From an uncultured Tenacibaculum sp. (GTDB lineage Bacteria; Bacteroidota; Bacteroidia; Flavobacteriales; Flavobacteriaceae): a DNA stretch of 64,000 nt. A program made the position numbers and the translations under genes. Below, in pieces: positions 33,852 to 42,924 of the stretch. Within the stretch, counting starts at the first letter, position 1, and the number at the start of each line of letters is the position of its first letter. Below the pieces are notes generated by a model that made no database searches, was not told where the DNA came from, and saw only the letters and a list, made by a program, of their open reading frames with translations. Location: positions 62,001 through 126,000 of the forward strand of contig NZ_CANNGG010000004.1 of assembly GCF_947504135.1 (NCBI RefSeq). The letters are read 5' to 3'.

Positions 33852-34606
33852 AGTGCGAGTAGGCTTAGATAAAAAACAATTTCAGCTACTTGTTGTAAAG
33901 CACCCGCACAATCTCCTGTTTGACCTCCAATCCATTTTTTAAAAAAGTGCCCCATATATAAATAGGTAAGTAATAATGGAAGTAATACCAAAAATACCAT
34001 TGGGTTTTGAAAGAAAAATAAGGGAACTATTCCGAAAATACCTGATATGAGTAGCGATTTACTACTCATTTGTTTGGTGGTTGGTTTTATTTTAGAACTG
34101 TCAATATCTCTTACATAGTCATGTGTATACAATAAAACCGTAGCGATAAATCGGCTAATACTATGTCCTGAGATAATTACTAGAATTAAATTAATGGATA
34201 GATTTTGTAAATGATATAAAGCTAAAAACTTTATAGCTATAATAAAGACCAAACCACTTACTCCAAAAGTTCCGAGTCTGGAATCTTTCATAATGGTTAA
34301 AATCTTTTCTTTGGTCCATCCACCACCAAAACCATCACATACATCCGCAAATCCATCTTCATGAAAAGCTCCTGTAGTCCAAATAGAACTTATCATGCTG
34401 ATTACAATCGCAATATCCGTAGGAAAAATATAAGAAGAAGCAAAATAGGCTAGTGCCGCAATGCTTCCGACTACAATTCCTACCAAAGAAAAATAACGAC
34501 TGCTTTTGTTGAGTATTTCAGGAGAATGATCTACCCATTTAGGACACGGAATTCGTGTAAAAAACAATACAGCTGTTAAAAAATAATGGATTTGTCTTTT
34601 TATCAT
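33836..34606 (-). CDS. cobS: Adenosylcobinamide-GDP ribazoletransferase
   Basis: A 256-residue integral membrane protein with 6-7 predicted helices. It joins adenosylcobinamide-GDP to alpha-ribazole, the last assembly step of cobalamin. Family motifs: FFTRIPCPKW near the start, GAFHEDGFADVCDGFGGG (acidic metal-binding motif, about 78-95), MKDSRLGTFG, and GGQTGDCAGALQQVAEI near the end. It lies 2 bp after cobT and overlaps cobC. Confidence 0.93.
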   Translation of the reverse strand: MIKRQIHYFLTAVLFFTRIPCPKWVDHSPEILNKSSRYFSLVGIVVGSIAALAYFASSYIFPTDIAIVISMISSIWTTGAFHEDGFADVCDGFGGGWTKEKILTIMKDSRLGTFGVSGLVFIIAIKFLALYHLQNLSINLILVIISGHSISRFIATVLLYTHDYVRDIDSSKIKPTTKQMSSKSLLISGIFGIVPLFFFQNPMVFLVLLPLLLTYLYMGHFFKKWIGGQTGDCAGALQQVAEIVFYLSLLALWKLF

Positions 34607-34608
34607 AA

Positions 34609-35646
34609 CTAGGCTTCACTAACATTGGCACTTTTAAAAGTAGCCATTTCGTTTAAAAAGTTCACACTCGATTGAATAATAGGAAAGGCAACTGCACAAC
34701 CTGTTCCTTCACCTAAGCGTAAACCTAAATTTAAAAGCGGTTCAGCATTCAAGAAGTCTAACATTTTTTGATGTCCTCGCTCCCCTGAATTATGACAGAA
34801 AATACAATAGTCTAGAATATCAGATTCCATGGCATGAGCGGCTAACAGGGCAGCAGTCACAATAAAACCATCAATAAGCAAGGTCATTTTTAAAGAAGCG
34901 GCTTCTAACATAGCACCACACATCATTACAATTTCAAATCCGCCAAAAGCAGTCAACGCTTCCATAGGTGTTGAAATAGAATGAACGTGTAACTTATAAA
35001 CCTCACATAATGTGTCGATTTTTGTTTGTAGTCCTTTATCATCTACTCCGGTACCTCTACCCACACAGTTTTCAATAGGTGTATTGGAAAAATAACTCAT
35101 TAACAAAGCCGCAGATGATGTGTTGCTAATCCCCATTTCACCAAAACCAATAACATTACAACCTTCACTATACACCTTTCTTACCAACTGTCTTCCTTTT
35201 TCTATAGCTTCTTGGCATTGTTCTGAGGTCATAGCTTTAGTAGTGCTATAATCTTGCGTTCCCTTTGCTATTTTGGCATTGGTAAGTTGTGGGTTTAATT
35301 CAAAATCAGCATTCACACCAGCATCTACAATGTTTAAATGAATGTTATTTTGTTTACAAAACACATTAATAGCAGCACCTTCTTGCAAAAAGTTAAACAC
35401 CATTTGTTGCGTAACCTCTTGTGGGTAAGGACTCACTTTTCCTGTGGTAGCAATTCCATGATCTCCTGCAAAAACCATAATAGTAGGTTTTGATAACACA
35501 GGGCTAGTGGTATTTTGAATTAAACCAATTTGCATGGCAATACTTTCTAAAGTACCTAAAGCACCAATTGGTTTGGTTTTAAAGTTGATTTCTTCTTGAA
35601 GTTCGTTCTGTAAATCCTTTGATAGGGGAGTTATTGTTGTTGTCAT
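34609..35646 (-). CDS. cobT: Nicotinate-nucleotide-dimethylbenzimidazole phosphoribosyltransferase
   Basis: A 345-residue CobT enzyme that makes alpha-ribazole phosphate from NaMN and a lower-ligand base such as dimethylbenzimidazole. Motifs: KPIGALGTLESIA, IMVFAGDHGIATTGKVSPYP, VIGFGEMGISNTSSAALL, GRGTGVDDKGLQTK and the catalytic-Glu segment LRLGEGTGCAVAF near residue 320. Length is normal. Third last in the order cobU-cobT-cobS-cobC-btuF. Confidence 0.95.
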   Translation of the reverse strand: MTTTITPLSKDLQNELQEEINFKTKPIGALGTLESIAMQIGLIQNTTSPVLSKPTIMVFAGDHGIATTGKVSPYPQEVTQQMVFNFLQEGAAINVFCKQNNIHLNIVDAGVNADFELNPQLTNAKIAKGTQDYSTTKAMTSEQCQEAIEKGRQLVRKVYSEGCNVIGFGEMGISNTSSAALLMSYFSNTPIENCVGRGTGVDDKGLQTKIDTLCEVYKLHVHSISTPMEALTAFGGFEIVMMCGAMLEAASLKMTLLIDGFIVTAALLAAHAMESDILDYCIFCHNSGERGHQKMLDFLNAEPLLNLGLRLGEGTGCAVAFPIIQSSVNFLNEMATFKSANVSEA

Positions 35647-35649
35647 GTG

Positions 35650-36153
35650 TTATTTTAAAGTTAAAGGAAGTCCAGATACCATAAAAGTGGCTTTATCAGC
35701 TAGTTTAGCTATGTGTTGATTTGTCCAGCCTTGTAGTTGTGTGAATTTTCTTCCAGATTCGGAGTTGGCGTGTAATCCCATACCAATTTCATTTGAAATA
35801 ATGATAATATTGGCGTCTATTTCAACCAATTTATTGATTTCTTCTTTGGCAATTTCTAATGCTTTTTCAATATCATATTTTGTATCCACAAAGAAGTTTG
35901 TTAGCCATAATGTAACACAATCAACAACGACAGTTTGTTTTTCAGAAATTACGTTACTTAACCATTTTTCTTCTTCAACAGTGGTCCAACGTTCATCTCT
36001 ATCAGAAATATGTCTGTCAACTCGTTGTTTGAAATCTTCATCCCAAATACGAGAGGTGGCTAGGTAAATAGGGGTTTCAGATAAAGATTCTGCTAACTTT
36101 TGAGCATAGCTACTTTTACCTGAGCGTTCACCTCCTGAGATATAATATATCAT
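35650..36153 (-). CDS. cobU: Bifunctional adenosylcobinamide kinase/guanylyltransferase
   Basis: A 167-residue CobU enzyme that phosphorylates adenosylcobinamide and attaches GMP. The P-loop GGERSGKSSYAQKLA sits at residues about 6-20, followed by PIYLATSRIWDEDFKQRVDR, VDCVTLWLTNFF and IIISNEIGMGLHANSESGRK. The start at 36153 (MIYYISGG) is preferred; an upstream in-frame ATG at 36207 would lie upstream of the predicted -7 box. First gene of the cobalamin operon, divergent from the soluble BtuF-like gene. Confidence 0.93.
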   Translation of the reverse strand: MIYYISGGERSGKSSYAQKLAESLSETPIYLATSRIWDEDFKQRVDRHISDRDERWTTVEEEKWLSNVISEKQTVVVDCVTLWLTNFFVDTKYDIEKALEIAKEEINKLVEIDANIIIISNEIGMGLHANSESGRKFTQLQGWTNQHIAKLADKATFMVSGLPLTLK

Positions 36154-36175
36154 GAAATCGCATTTTATTTTGACA

Positions 36176-36208
36176 CAAAGATTGGAAAGATTTTTAATAA
36201 AAAACAAA
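36176..36208 (-). promoter_or_regulatory. Promoter of the cobU operon
   Basis: Minus strand TTTG (36208-36205), 21 bp, AATCTTTG (36183-36176). This nearly matches TTTG-N19-21-TAnnTTTG and is 22 bp upstream of the cobU start. No riboswitch precedes cobU in this window. Confidence 0.5.
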
Positions 36209-36226
36209 TTAAAATAGAGAACTGTT

Positions 36227-36234
36227 TATTTTTG
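36227..36234 (+). promoter_or_regulatory. -7 box of the soluble BtuF-like gene
   Basis: TATTTTTG matches the consensus and lies 20 bp before the start codon, in the divergent region shared with cobU. Confidence 0.4.
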
Positions 36235-36254
36235 CTGAACTAAAACTACGAATT

Positions 36255-37193
36255 ATGACAGTATCTTCTTTTATGCCAGCAGTAACCCAAATGATTTATG
36301 ACATGGGCTTACAGAACTATTTAAACGGAATTACTTTTGAGTGTCCAGAAGTAGCTTTACAAGAAAAAGAAGTGGCTGTTCGATATAAGTTGGAGGGAAA
36401 AGTACTAACGAGTAAAGAAATAACGGCTATTTTTTCTAAAACCAAGGCAGAAGGAAAGACATTGTACTATGTTGATGAACCTGTTTTAGAACGTATTGCT
36501 CCAGATATTGTTTTTACACAAGATGTATGTGATGTTTGCCAGATAGATACAGAATCTGTGGCAAAATCAGCTTACAAACTACCAAAGGTTCCTGAATTAA
36601 TTTCTATTACTCCGAACTCTTTAGAAGATGTTTTTGATAATGCGTTAACCATTGCAAAAGCTATGAAGCAGGAAGCAATAGGAGAGGCGTATGTGAGTGG
36701 ATTGAAAAAGCGTATTTATGATATTGTAGATGTGCAACGTGAACATAGAATCCAATCGAAAAGTGTAATGTTATTAGAGTGGATTGATCCGTTGTTTAAT
36801 TGCGGACACTGGATTCCTCATCAAATAGGGTATGCAGGTGGAATCGATTTATTATCGCATCCATCAGGAGATAGTATTGTAATTTCTTGGGATAAAATCG
36901 TAAAGTACGATCCAGAGGTATTAATTATTGCTCCTTGCGGATACGGAATTGAGAGAACACTTGAAGATATGAAGTTTTTAGAAGAGAGAGAAGAATGGAC
37001 GTCTTTAAGAGCTGTAAAAAATAAACAAGTGTATATAGCCGACTTTGCGATGTTTACACAATCTTCTGCTGGTACTTTGGTGGAAGGAATTGAATGCTTA
37101 GCAAAAATGATTCATCCAGGTTATTATACACTACCAGAGAACTTACAAACAAAATTCGCAAATTATCACGACTTGATTGTTGCTAATTTATAA
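36255..37193 (+). CDS. Soluble BtuF-like cobalamin-binding protein without signal peptide
   Basis: A 312-residue class III substrate-binding-protein fold (VTQMIYDMGLQNYLNGITFE, RIAPDIVFTQDVCDVCQID, VMLLEWIDPLFNCGHWIPHQ, GYAGGIDLLSHPSG, EVLIIAPCGYGIERTLED) with no signal peptide or lipobox. It matches the cobalamin-binding proteins often encoded beside cobalamin genes in Bacteroidota. Without export it would act in the cytoplasm, perhaps as a corrinoid carrier or in remodelling; alternatively an N-terminal exon-like export signal is simply absent. It is divergent from cobU and upstream of the riboswitch-controlled receptor. The conserved-looking CDVC and CGH sites are notable. Confidence 0.78.
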   Translation: MTVSSFMPAVTQMIYDMGLQNYLNGITFECPEVALQEKEVAVRYKLEGKVLTSKEITAIFSKTKAEGKTLYYVDEPVLERIAPDIVFTQDVCDVCQIDTESVAKSAYKLPKVPELISITPNSLEDVFDNALTIAKAMKQEAIGEAYVSGLKKRIYDIVDVQREHRIQSKSVMLLEWIDPLFNCGHWIPHQIGYAGGIDLLSHPSGDSIVISWDKIVKYDPEVLIIAPCGYGIERTLEDMKFLEEREEWTSLRAVKNKQVYIADFAMFTQSSAGTLVEGIECLAKMIHPGYYTLPENLQTKFANYHDLIVANL

Positions 37194-37209
37194 GAATACT
37201 ATACATTTG
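37177..37209 (+). promoter_or_regulatory. Promoter of the cobalamin-riboswitch transcript
   Basis: TTG (37180-37182), 19 bp, TACATTTG (37202-37209): a full Bacteroidota promoter match ending about 7 bp before the riboswitch begins. Confidence 0.6.
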
Positions 37210-37215
37210 CCGAGA

Positions 37216-37382
37216 TTTTTGGTTTTTCTTTAATCACCTATTAAAGAGAATTAAAAGGGAATTCGGTGCAAAACCGAAGCTGTTCCCGCAACTGTAAGCT
37301 ATAAAGCTTGTAACAAATACTCAAACCACTGTTTTTTTAATGGGAAGGTATGTTACAAGACGCAAGCCAGGAGACCTGCCAA
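37216..37382 (+). promoter_or_regulatory. Adenosylcobalamin riboswitch
   Basis: The leader contains the conserved cobalamin-riboswitch core: AAAAGGGAATTCGGTGCAAA, CCGAAGCTGTTCCCGCAACT, GTAAGCT, then GGGAAGG and the B12 box AAGCCAGGAGACCTGCC (37364-37380). A small hairpin AACTTT-cgggata-AAAGTT (37401-37419) just before the start codon may be the expression platform. It should repress the downstream receptor when cobalamin is plentiful. Confidence 0.93.
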
Positions 37383-37428
37383 TTATTATAATTTAATTAA
37401 AACTTTCGGGATAAAAGTTTGGTAGAAT

Positions 37429-39300
37429 ATGGCTAAAAAAGTAGTTACATTTTTTTCTTTTTTTTATGTGGTTGTTCTGGTAGGACAAAATGATACAATT
37501 TCTTATCGGTTAGATGAAGTTATCATCAATGCTACAAAAAAACTAAAAGAAAACTCCATAGGTCAGCATGTTGTAAGTCTTTCAGATTCTGTGTTGACAA
37601 GAAATATTGAGTCTTTTACTGATTTAATAAGATACAATTCATCAATTTATTTAAAGGAGTACGGAAAAGGAGGTACAAGTTCTGTAAGCTTTAGAGGTAC
37701 AAGTGCTTCCAATACAGCTGTTGTATGGAACGGAATTAATATAAATTCTATAAACAATGGTCAAACAGGCTTTAATTCTTTAACAGTAAGCCTAAATGAC
37801 GCGATTGATGTAAGAAAAGGAGGAGGAAGTATAGAATATGGTTCAGGAGCAATAGGAGGAACGGTGCATTTAAATGATGTTTTAAATTACACAGAAGAGT
37901 TTAATGTAAATAATCAATTTGTACTAACAGGAGGGAGTTACAATACATTCAATTCTCTTTTTAAGTCAAAAATCTCCAATTCAAAGTATAGTATAGGAGT
38001 GGGAGTTTCTAGAAATTCTTCAGAAAACGATTTTAAATTGTTCGATTCTGAGTACAGAAATACCAATGGAGCTTATGAAAACTATGGAATTAACTTAGGC
38101 TTCGGATATAAATTCAATAATCAATCTGAATTAAAATTTTATAGTACAAGTTTTTCTGGCGAGCGTCATTTCTCAGGAACATTACCTAATCCAACTTCAG
38201 CAAGAGAAAAATATATAGACTCTAACCAAAGAAACTTATTGGTGTATGGTTTTGAAAAGGATAGGATAGGACATGAAGTAAAGCTAGCATATTTAACACA
38301 GAAGTATCAATATTTCTCTAATAAATTTTCTGATAATTTTAATTATGGAAAATCGAGAAGAGTAATAGCGTCTTACAACCTGAACTATAAACTTCCTAGA
38401 ATTAAAGCAAAGATTTCGTCTTTTTCAGAGTATGAATCTGCTTTTGGTAGTACAGATGTAATTAAAGAGAAAAATAGAGAACAGTTTTCTCAGTATCTTG
38501 TTTATACTCAAGATGTGCATGAAAAAATCTCTTTTAATGTTAAGTTAAGAAAGGATTTTAATTCTGATTATAAGGTTCCGTTTGTTTATGCTGCTGGTAT
38601 AAAAGTAACGCCTATTTCGAAATGGTATGTAAGAGTTAACGGATCGAAAAATTATAGAGTACCAACATATAACGACTTGTTTTGGCCAGGGCAAGGAAAT
38701 GAAAATTTAATCCCAGAAACCTCTATTCAAGGAGAGGTAGGATTAGGATATTCAAGTAAAGGTTTAAACTTTGATCTAGGAGCTTATTTAATTAATACAG
38801 AAGACAAGATAGTCTGGACACCTTCTGGTGATTCAAACAGACCTGGGGTTTGGGTTCCCATCAATTTAAATGAAACTCAAAACAAAGGTATAGAAGCTAG
38901 TTTGAGTTATAAAATTGATTTAGGTGAGTATAAATTAAATGCAAGCTCTAATTATTCTTATGTTTTAGCTAAAGATAGTGAGACAGACAAATATTTAACT
39001 TTTGTGCCTAAACATTTATTGAATAGTAACTTATCGGTAAACTATAAAAAAGTGAATCTTTTTGCTCAGTCACTTTTTAATGGAGCTGTATATACTACAG
39101 AGGACAATTCTAATGGTTTTATTGTTCCTAGCTTTTTTATAGTTAATGTGGGGACTGAGTATGAAATCCTTCAAACTCAAAAAAAACAATTACTATTAGG
39201 TATTAAGGTAAACAATGTATTAGGAGAGAAGTATATGGTTATGCCTAGGAGGCCTATGCCACAGAGAAATTTTAACATAAACATCAATTATAAATTTTAA
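37429..39300 (+). CDS. btuB: BtuB-like TonB-dependent corrinoid receptor
   Basis: A 623-residue outer-membrane TonB-dependent receptor under a cobalamin riboswitch. It has a signal peptide (to about residue 19, FFYVVVLVGQ) and a short plug domain with no CarboxypepD-like extension (SLSDSVLTRNIESFTDLIRY, KGGTSSVSFRGTSASNTAVV, GSIEYGSGAIGGTVHLND). A 22-strand-type barrel follows, ending in aromatic PQRNFNININYKF. It imports cobalamin or cobinamide with TonB energy. Only 3 bp separate it from the BtuG-like lipoprotein, so the two surely work together. Confidence 0.9.
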   Translation: MAKKVVTFFSFFYVVVLVGQNDTISYRLDEVIINATKKLKENSIGQHVVSLSDSVLTRNIESFTDLIRYNSSIYLKEYGKGGTSSVSFRGTSASNTAVVWNGININSINNGQTGFNSLTVSLNDAIDVRKGGGSIEYGSGAIGGTVHLNDVLNYTEEFNVNNQFVLTGGSYNTFNSLFKSKISNSKYSIGVGVSRNSSENDFKLFDSEYRNTNGAYENYGINLGFGYKFNNQSELKFYSTSFSGERHFSGTLPNPTSAREKYIDSNQRNLLVYGFEKDRIGHEVKLAYLTQKYQYFSNKFSDNFNYGKSRRVIASYNLNYKLPRIKAKISSFSEYESAFGSTDVIKEKNREQFSQYLVYTQDVHEKISFNVKLRKDFNSDYKVPFVYAAGIKVTPISKWYVRVNGSKNYRVPTYNDLFWPGQGNENLIPETSIQGEVGLGYSSKGLNFDLGAYLINTEDKIVWTPSGDSNRPGVWVPINLNETQNKGIEASLSYKIDLGEYKLNASSNYSYVLAKDSETDKYLTFVPKHLLNSNLSVNYKKVNLFAQSLFNGAVYTTEDNSNGFIVPSFFIVNVGTEYEILQTQKKQLLLGIKVNNVLGEKYMVMPRRPMPQRNFNININYKF

Positions 39301-39303
39301 CAA

Positions 39304-40359
39304 ATGAAAATAACTAAATTATTAGGATTATTATTCTTAGGAGGTATCCTTTTTACGTCATGTAGTGATGATCCAACACCTAGTTTACCTAAAGGAGATT
39401 ATGAAGACGGAATTTTGATTAGCGGTGAAGGAACTACAGCTGTATCAGGATCTGTTTCTTTTGTATCTAATGATTTATCAATTGTAGAAAATACAATTTA
39501 TAAAAAAGTAAATAATGCTGAGTTTGGAGAGTACGTTCAGTCTATAGCATTTGACGACGATAGAGCTTATATAGTAGCTGATAACCAAAATACAGTAACA
39601 GTAGTAGATAGATATACTTTTGATAAAGCTGGAACAATTACAACAGGTTTGTCAACACCAAGATATATGACTGTAGTAGGTAATAAAGGTTATGTAACTA
39701 ACTGGGGAGCTACAGATAACGATAACGATGATTTTGTTGCAATTGTAGATTTAAACTCTTTAGTAGTAGAAGAAAAAGTAGAAGTAGCTTTAGGGCCAGA
39801 AAGAATTATTGCTAAAGACGGGAAATTATATGTTTCTCACTTAGGAGCATTTGGATCTAACAATAAAGTAGTTGTAATTGATATCGCTACAAAATCAGTA
39901 GTAAAAGAAATAACAGTTAAAGACAATCCAGATGAATTGTATTTAGATAGTTTAGGTAATCTAGTAGTTTTATCTGCAGGTAAAGCTGCTTGGACAGGAG
40001 ACGAAACTATAGCTGCCATTTCTTTTATAAATACAGCTAGTAATGAGGTTGTTTCAGAATTAGTTTTCAATGAAGGAGAGCACCCTTCTCAAATGGTTTT
40101 AGAAGGTAATGATATTTATTACAATTTAGGAAATAGCATTTATAAAACAGATGTGAATGCTACTACTTTACCAGCATCTGAATTATTCACTACAGATTCA
40201 GGATACCTTTATGGTTTAGGAGTAAGGAATAACGAAGTTTTTGTATTAGATGCTAACTTTTCAGGTAATAGTAAATTGGATATTTATGATTTATCAGCTA
40301 AAACTAAAAAAGATACGAAAGAAGTTGCTTTAGGAGCTTCAAAAATTTATTTTAATTAA
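39304..40359 (+). CDS. BtuG-like beta-propeller surface lipoprotein (DUF5074/YncE-like)
   Basis: A 351-residue lipoprotein (MKITKLLGLLFLGGILFTSC, lipobox Cys 20). SCSDDPTPSLP after the lipobox is typical of surface export in Bacteroidota (Asp/Glu-rich tail). Repeating propeller blades are YVQSIAFDDDRAYIVADNQN, RYMTVVGNKGYVTNWG, VALGPERIIAKDGKLYVSHL, DNPDELYLDSLGNLVVLSAG and YLYGLGVRNNEVFVLDA. BtuG of Bacteroides is a propeller lipoprotein that caps BtuB and binds B12 very tightly. The fold and operon here match that arrangement, but ligand binding is inferred. Confidence 0.75.
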   Translation: MKITKLLGLLFLGGILFTSCSDDPTPSLPKGDYEDGILISGEGTTAVSGSVSFVSNDLSIVENTIYKKVNNAEFGEYVQSIAFDDDRAYIVADNQNTVTVVDRYTFDKAGTITTGLSTPRYMTVVGNKGYVTNWGATDNDNDDFVAIVDLNSLVVEEKVEVALGPERIIAKDGKLYVSHLGAFGSNNKVVVIDIATKSVVKEITVKDNPDELYLDSLGNLVVLSAGKAAWTGDETIAAISFINTASNEVVSELVFNEGEHPSQMVLEGNDIYYNLGNSIYKTDVNATTLPASELFTTDSGYLYGLGVRNNEVFVLDANFSGNSKLDIYDLSAKTKKDTKEVALGASKIYFN

Positions 40360-40393
40360 GTCGTCCCCCAGAAAAGGGAAATATTGCTATGTG

Positions 40394-40424
40394 TAAGCTC
40401 ACCAATTTGGTGAGCTTATTTTTT
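40394..40424. terminator. Bidirectional intrinsic terminator
   Basis: TAAGCTCACC-aattt-GGTGAGCTTA, a perfect 10-bp stem followed by TTTTTT, between the convergent BtuG-like and DCC genes. Confidence 0.85.
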
Positions 40425-40836
40425 ATAAAAACTTTTCTTGTATTTCTTTAGAAGGAATCATACAAGCTTCTTTTTTTCCAAACCACTTGTAACGATTTTT
40501 AGCAATGTAATCGTATACAATATTTCTGAGACCCTCTGGAAAGATCAAAAAAACTTGCGTTAATTTCCATATTCCGCCAAAATCATTCATAATTTTTAAC
40601 GCAGCCGTAGATTTAATATCATAAACAACATTTGGCTCGTATAAAATAATAGAATCTATTTTTGACGTATCAACCCCTAAGTATTCAGTAATTTCCTTTC
40701 CTATATCAGATTGAAGAGAAGTAAAAACAAACTGATTTTTGACATCATATTTTATAACTTTTAGCACACTATCGTTGCATAAATTACACACACCATCAAA
40801 TAAAATCACTTTTTTATTACTAGGTAAATTGTTCAT
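40423..40836 (-). CDS. DCC-family thiol-disulfide oxidoreductase (DUF393)
   Basis: A 137-residue protein of the DUF393/YuxK family. The DxxCxxC signature DGVCNLC lies at residues about 14-20, then FVFTSLQSDIGKEIT, DSIILYEPNVVYDIKSTAAL and IVYDYIAKNRYKWFGKKEAC. Thioredoxin-like fold is proposed for the family; a physiological partner is unknown. It is a single gene convergent with the cobalamin receptor operon. Confidence 0.9.
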   Translation of the reverse strand: MNNLPSNKKVILFDGVCNLCNDSVLKVIKYDVKNQFVFTSLQSDIGKEITEYLGVDTSKIDSIILYEPNVVYDIKSTAALKIMNDFGGIWKLTQVFLIFPEGLRNIVYDYIAKNRYKWFGKKEACMIPSKEIQEKFL

Positions 40837-40985
40837 ATTTAATTTTTTTCAAAAAATTAAGTGTTAACTTGTAACATAAATCAAAATTAAGCGTCTTGTA
40901 AGAAAGTAAATAACGATTTAACAATAATTTATTAGTAGATTAGAAAAGTCAGTATTTATTTTTTATTTAAAAATTAACTAACACT

Positions 40986-41690
40986 ATGATTCGAATAGAA
41001 AATCTTCACAAATCTTATCCTATAGGAAAAGACTCACTTCATGTTTTAAAAGGATTAGATTTACATATAAAAGAAGGCGAATTTGTATCAATTATGGGGT
41101 CTTCAGGGTCTGGAAAATCTACCTTATTAAATATTGTAGGTTTATTAGATACACACGATGAAGGAAAATATTACTTAAACGGACAGTTAATAGAAAACTT
41201 AAATGAAAAGAAAGCTGCCGTATTGCGTAACAAGTTTTTAGGATTCGTTTTCCAATCATTCAATTTGATTTCCTATAAAACAGCTCTAGAAAATGTTGCT
41301 TTACCATTGTATTATAAAGGAGTTGGTAGAAAAGAACGATTAGAAATAGCCTTAGAGTATCTTGAAAAAGTAGGGCTAAAAGAGTGGGCAAATCATTTAC
41401 CAAATGAACTTTCTGGAGGGCAAAAGCAACGTGTAGCAATTGCAAGAGCTTTAGCTACCAAGCCAAAAGTTGTATTAGCAGATGAGCCTACAGGGGCGTT
41501 AGATTCTACAACAACCGATTCGGTAATGGATTTATTAAAAGAAATTAACGATGAAGGTATGACTGTTTTTGTAATTACACACGAAGAAGAAGTAGCAGAA
41601 CAAACTAATAGAGTTGTTCGGTTAAAAGATGGTGTTATAATTAGCGATGAGTTAACAAAAACAGCAACGAATAAAGCAAAAGCAATTTAA
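40986..41690 (+). CDS. ABC transporter ATP-binding protein (MacB/LolD type)
   Basis: A 234-residue ATPase. Walker A GSSGSGKSTLLNIVG (about 38-52), Q-loop VFQSFNL, signature LSGGQKQRVAIARALA, Walker B VVLADEPTGALD and the switch His in FVITHEEE. It belongs to the MacB/LolD/FtsE group. It is followed after 2 bp by two MacB-like permeases and then an HlyD-type adaptor, so it powers an efflux or export complex across the envelope. The exported substrate is unknown. Confidence 0.92.
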   Translation: MIRIENLHKSYPIGKDSLHVLKGLDLHIKEGEFVSIMGSSGSGKSTLLNIVGLLDTHDEGKYYLNGQLIENLNEKKAAVLRNKFLGFVFQSFNLISYKTALENVALPLYYKGVGRKERLEIALEYLEKVGLKEWANHLPNELSGGQKQRVAIARALATKPKVVLADEPTGALDSTTTDSVMDLLKEINDEGMTVFVITHEEEVAEQTNRVVRLKDGVIISDELTKTATNKAKAI

Positions 41691-41692
41691 TT

Positions 41693-42922
41693 ATGTTTGA
41701 TTTAGATCGCTGGAGAGAAATATTTCAAAGTATAAGTAAGAATAAACTCCGTTCTGCTTTATCTGGTTTTACAGTAGCTTTTGCAATTTTATTATTTACC
41801 CTATTATTTGGAATAGGTAATGGACTACAAAATACATTTAAAAATGAGTTTGCAAAAGATGCTATTAATTCAATATATATATGGACTAATACAACAACAA
41901 AAGCTTATAAAGGGCACCAAATTGGTAGAAGAATTCAGTTTAAAAATGAAGATTTTAAGTTTTTAAAAGAAAAATATTCTGATAAAATTCAAATGATTAG
42001 TCCTCGATTACAAAGAACAGCAAAAGTAGTTTATAAAACGGAGGAAGATAGTTATACGATAAGAGGTGTGTACCCAAAATATGATTTGTTAGAATCAGCT
42101 GAAGTTACTGAAGGGCGTTTTTTAAATATTCGTGATATTAATGAAAAAGCTAAAGTAGTTGTTATCGGCCGTATGGTAGAGAAAGATTTGTTTGGTCAAA
42201 TAAGTGCTTATGGAAAACAACTAAACATTGGAGGGATTATCTATAAAATTATAGGTGTTTTTTCAGACCCAGGAGGAGATAGTGATGAACGTTACATATA
42301 CATACCATTTACTACCATGCAACAAATTTATGGTAATAATGATTATGTTGATGAGTTTGGAATGACTTATAATCCTGAAATGAGTATAGATGAAGCTCTA
42401 GCATTTAGTAATAAAATGCATAGAGAATTAAAGAAGAAGCATGAAGTTTCACCAAATGATCAAAGAGGAATAGGAATTAATAATTATGCATCAGGTAACA
42501 AAGAAGTATCGAGTATGATGGTAGGGTTAAGTATTCTAATTTTAATTATAGGATTCGGAACCTTAATAGCTGGTGTGGTAGGTATAAGCAATATAATGGT
42601 ATACATTGTTAAAGAACGTACTAAAGAATTAGGAATAAGAAAAGCAATTGGAGCAACTCCAAAATCTATAGTATCAATGATTATGTTAGAAGCTATTTTA
42701 ATTACTGCAATATCAGGGTATTTTGGCTTAATGTTGGGGGTAGGAATATTAGAATTAGTAGGGCCTAGTTTAGAAAAATATTTTATATTAAATCCAGGAG
42801 TATCAACACCTGTAGTTGTTGGAGCGACTATTACTTTGATTTTAGCAGGAATGATAGCAGGATATTTGCCAGCAAAGAAAGCGGCACAAATTAAACCAAT
42901 TGTAGCCTTAAGAGCAGATTAA
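41693..42922 (+). CDS. MacB-like ABC permease (first of two)
   Basis: A 409-residue permease with the MacB topology: a first transmembrane helix (about 18-42, LSGFTVAFAILLFTLLFGIG), a large periplasmic domain (about 43-285), and three C-terminal helices containing the FtsX-type segment KERTKELGIRKAIGATPKSI. It ends in PIVALRAD. It probably pairs with the next permease as a heterodimer. Tight spacing (2 bp on each side) supports one complex. Confidence 0.9.
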   Translation: MFDLDRWREIFQSISKNKLRSALSGFTVAFAILLFTLLFGIGNGLQNTFKNEFAKDAINSIYIWTNTTTKAYKGHQIGRRIQFKNEDFKFLKEKYSDKIQMISPRLQRTAKVVYKTEEDSYTIRGVYPKYDLLESAEVTEGRFLNIRDINEKAKVVVIGRMVEKDLFGQISAYGKQLNIGGIIYKIIGVFSDPGGDSDERYIYIPFTTMQQIYGNNDYVDEFGMTYNPEMSIDEALAFSNKMHRELKKKHEVSPNDQRGIGINNYASGNKEVSSMMVGLSILILIIGFGTLIAGVVGISNIMVYIVKERTKELGIRKAIGATPKSIVSMIMLEAILITAISGYFGLMLGVGILELVGPSLEKYFILNPGVSTPVVVGATITLILAGMIAGYLPAKKAAQIKPIVALRAD

Positions 42923-42924
42923 TT

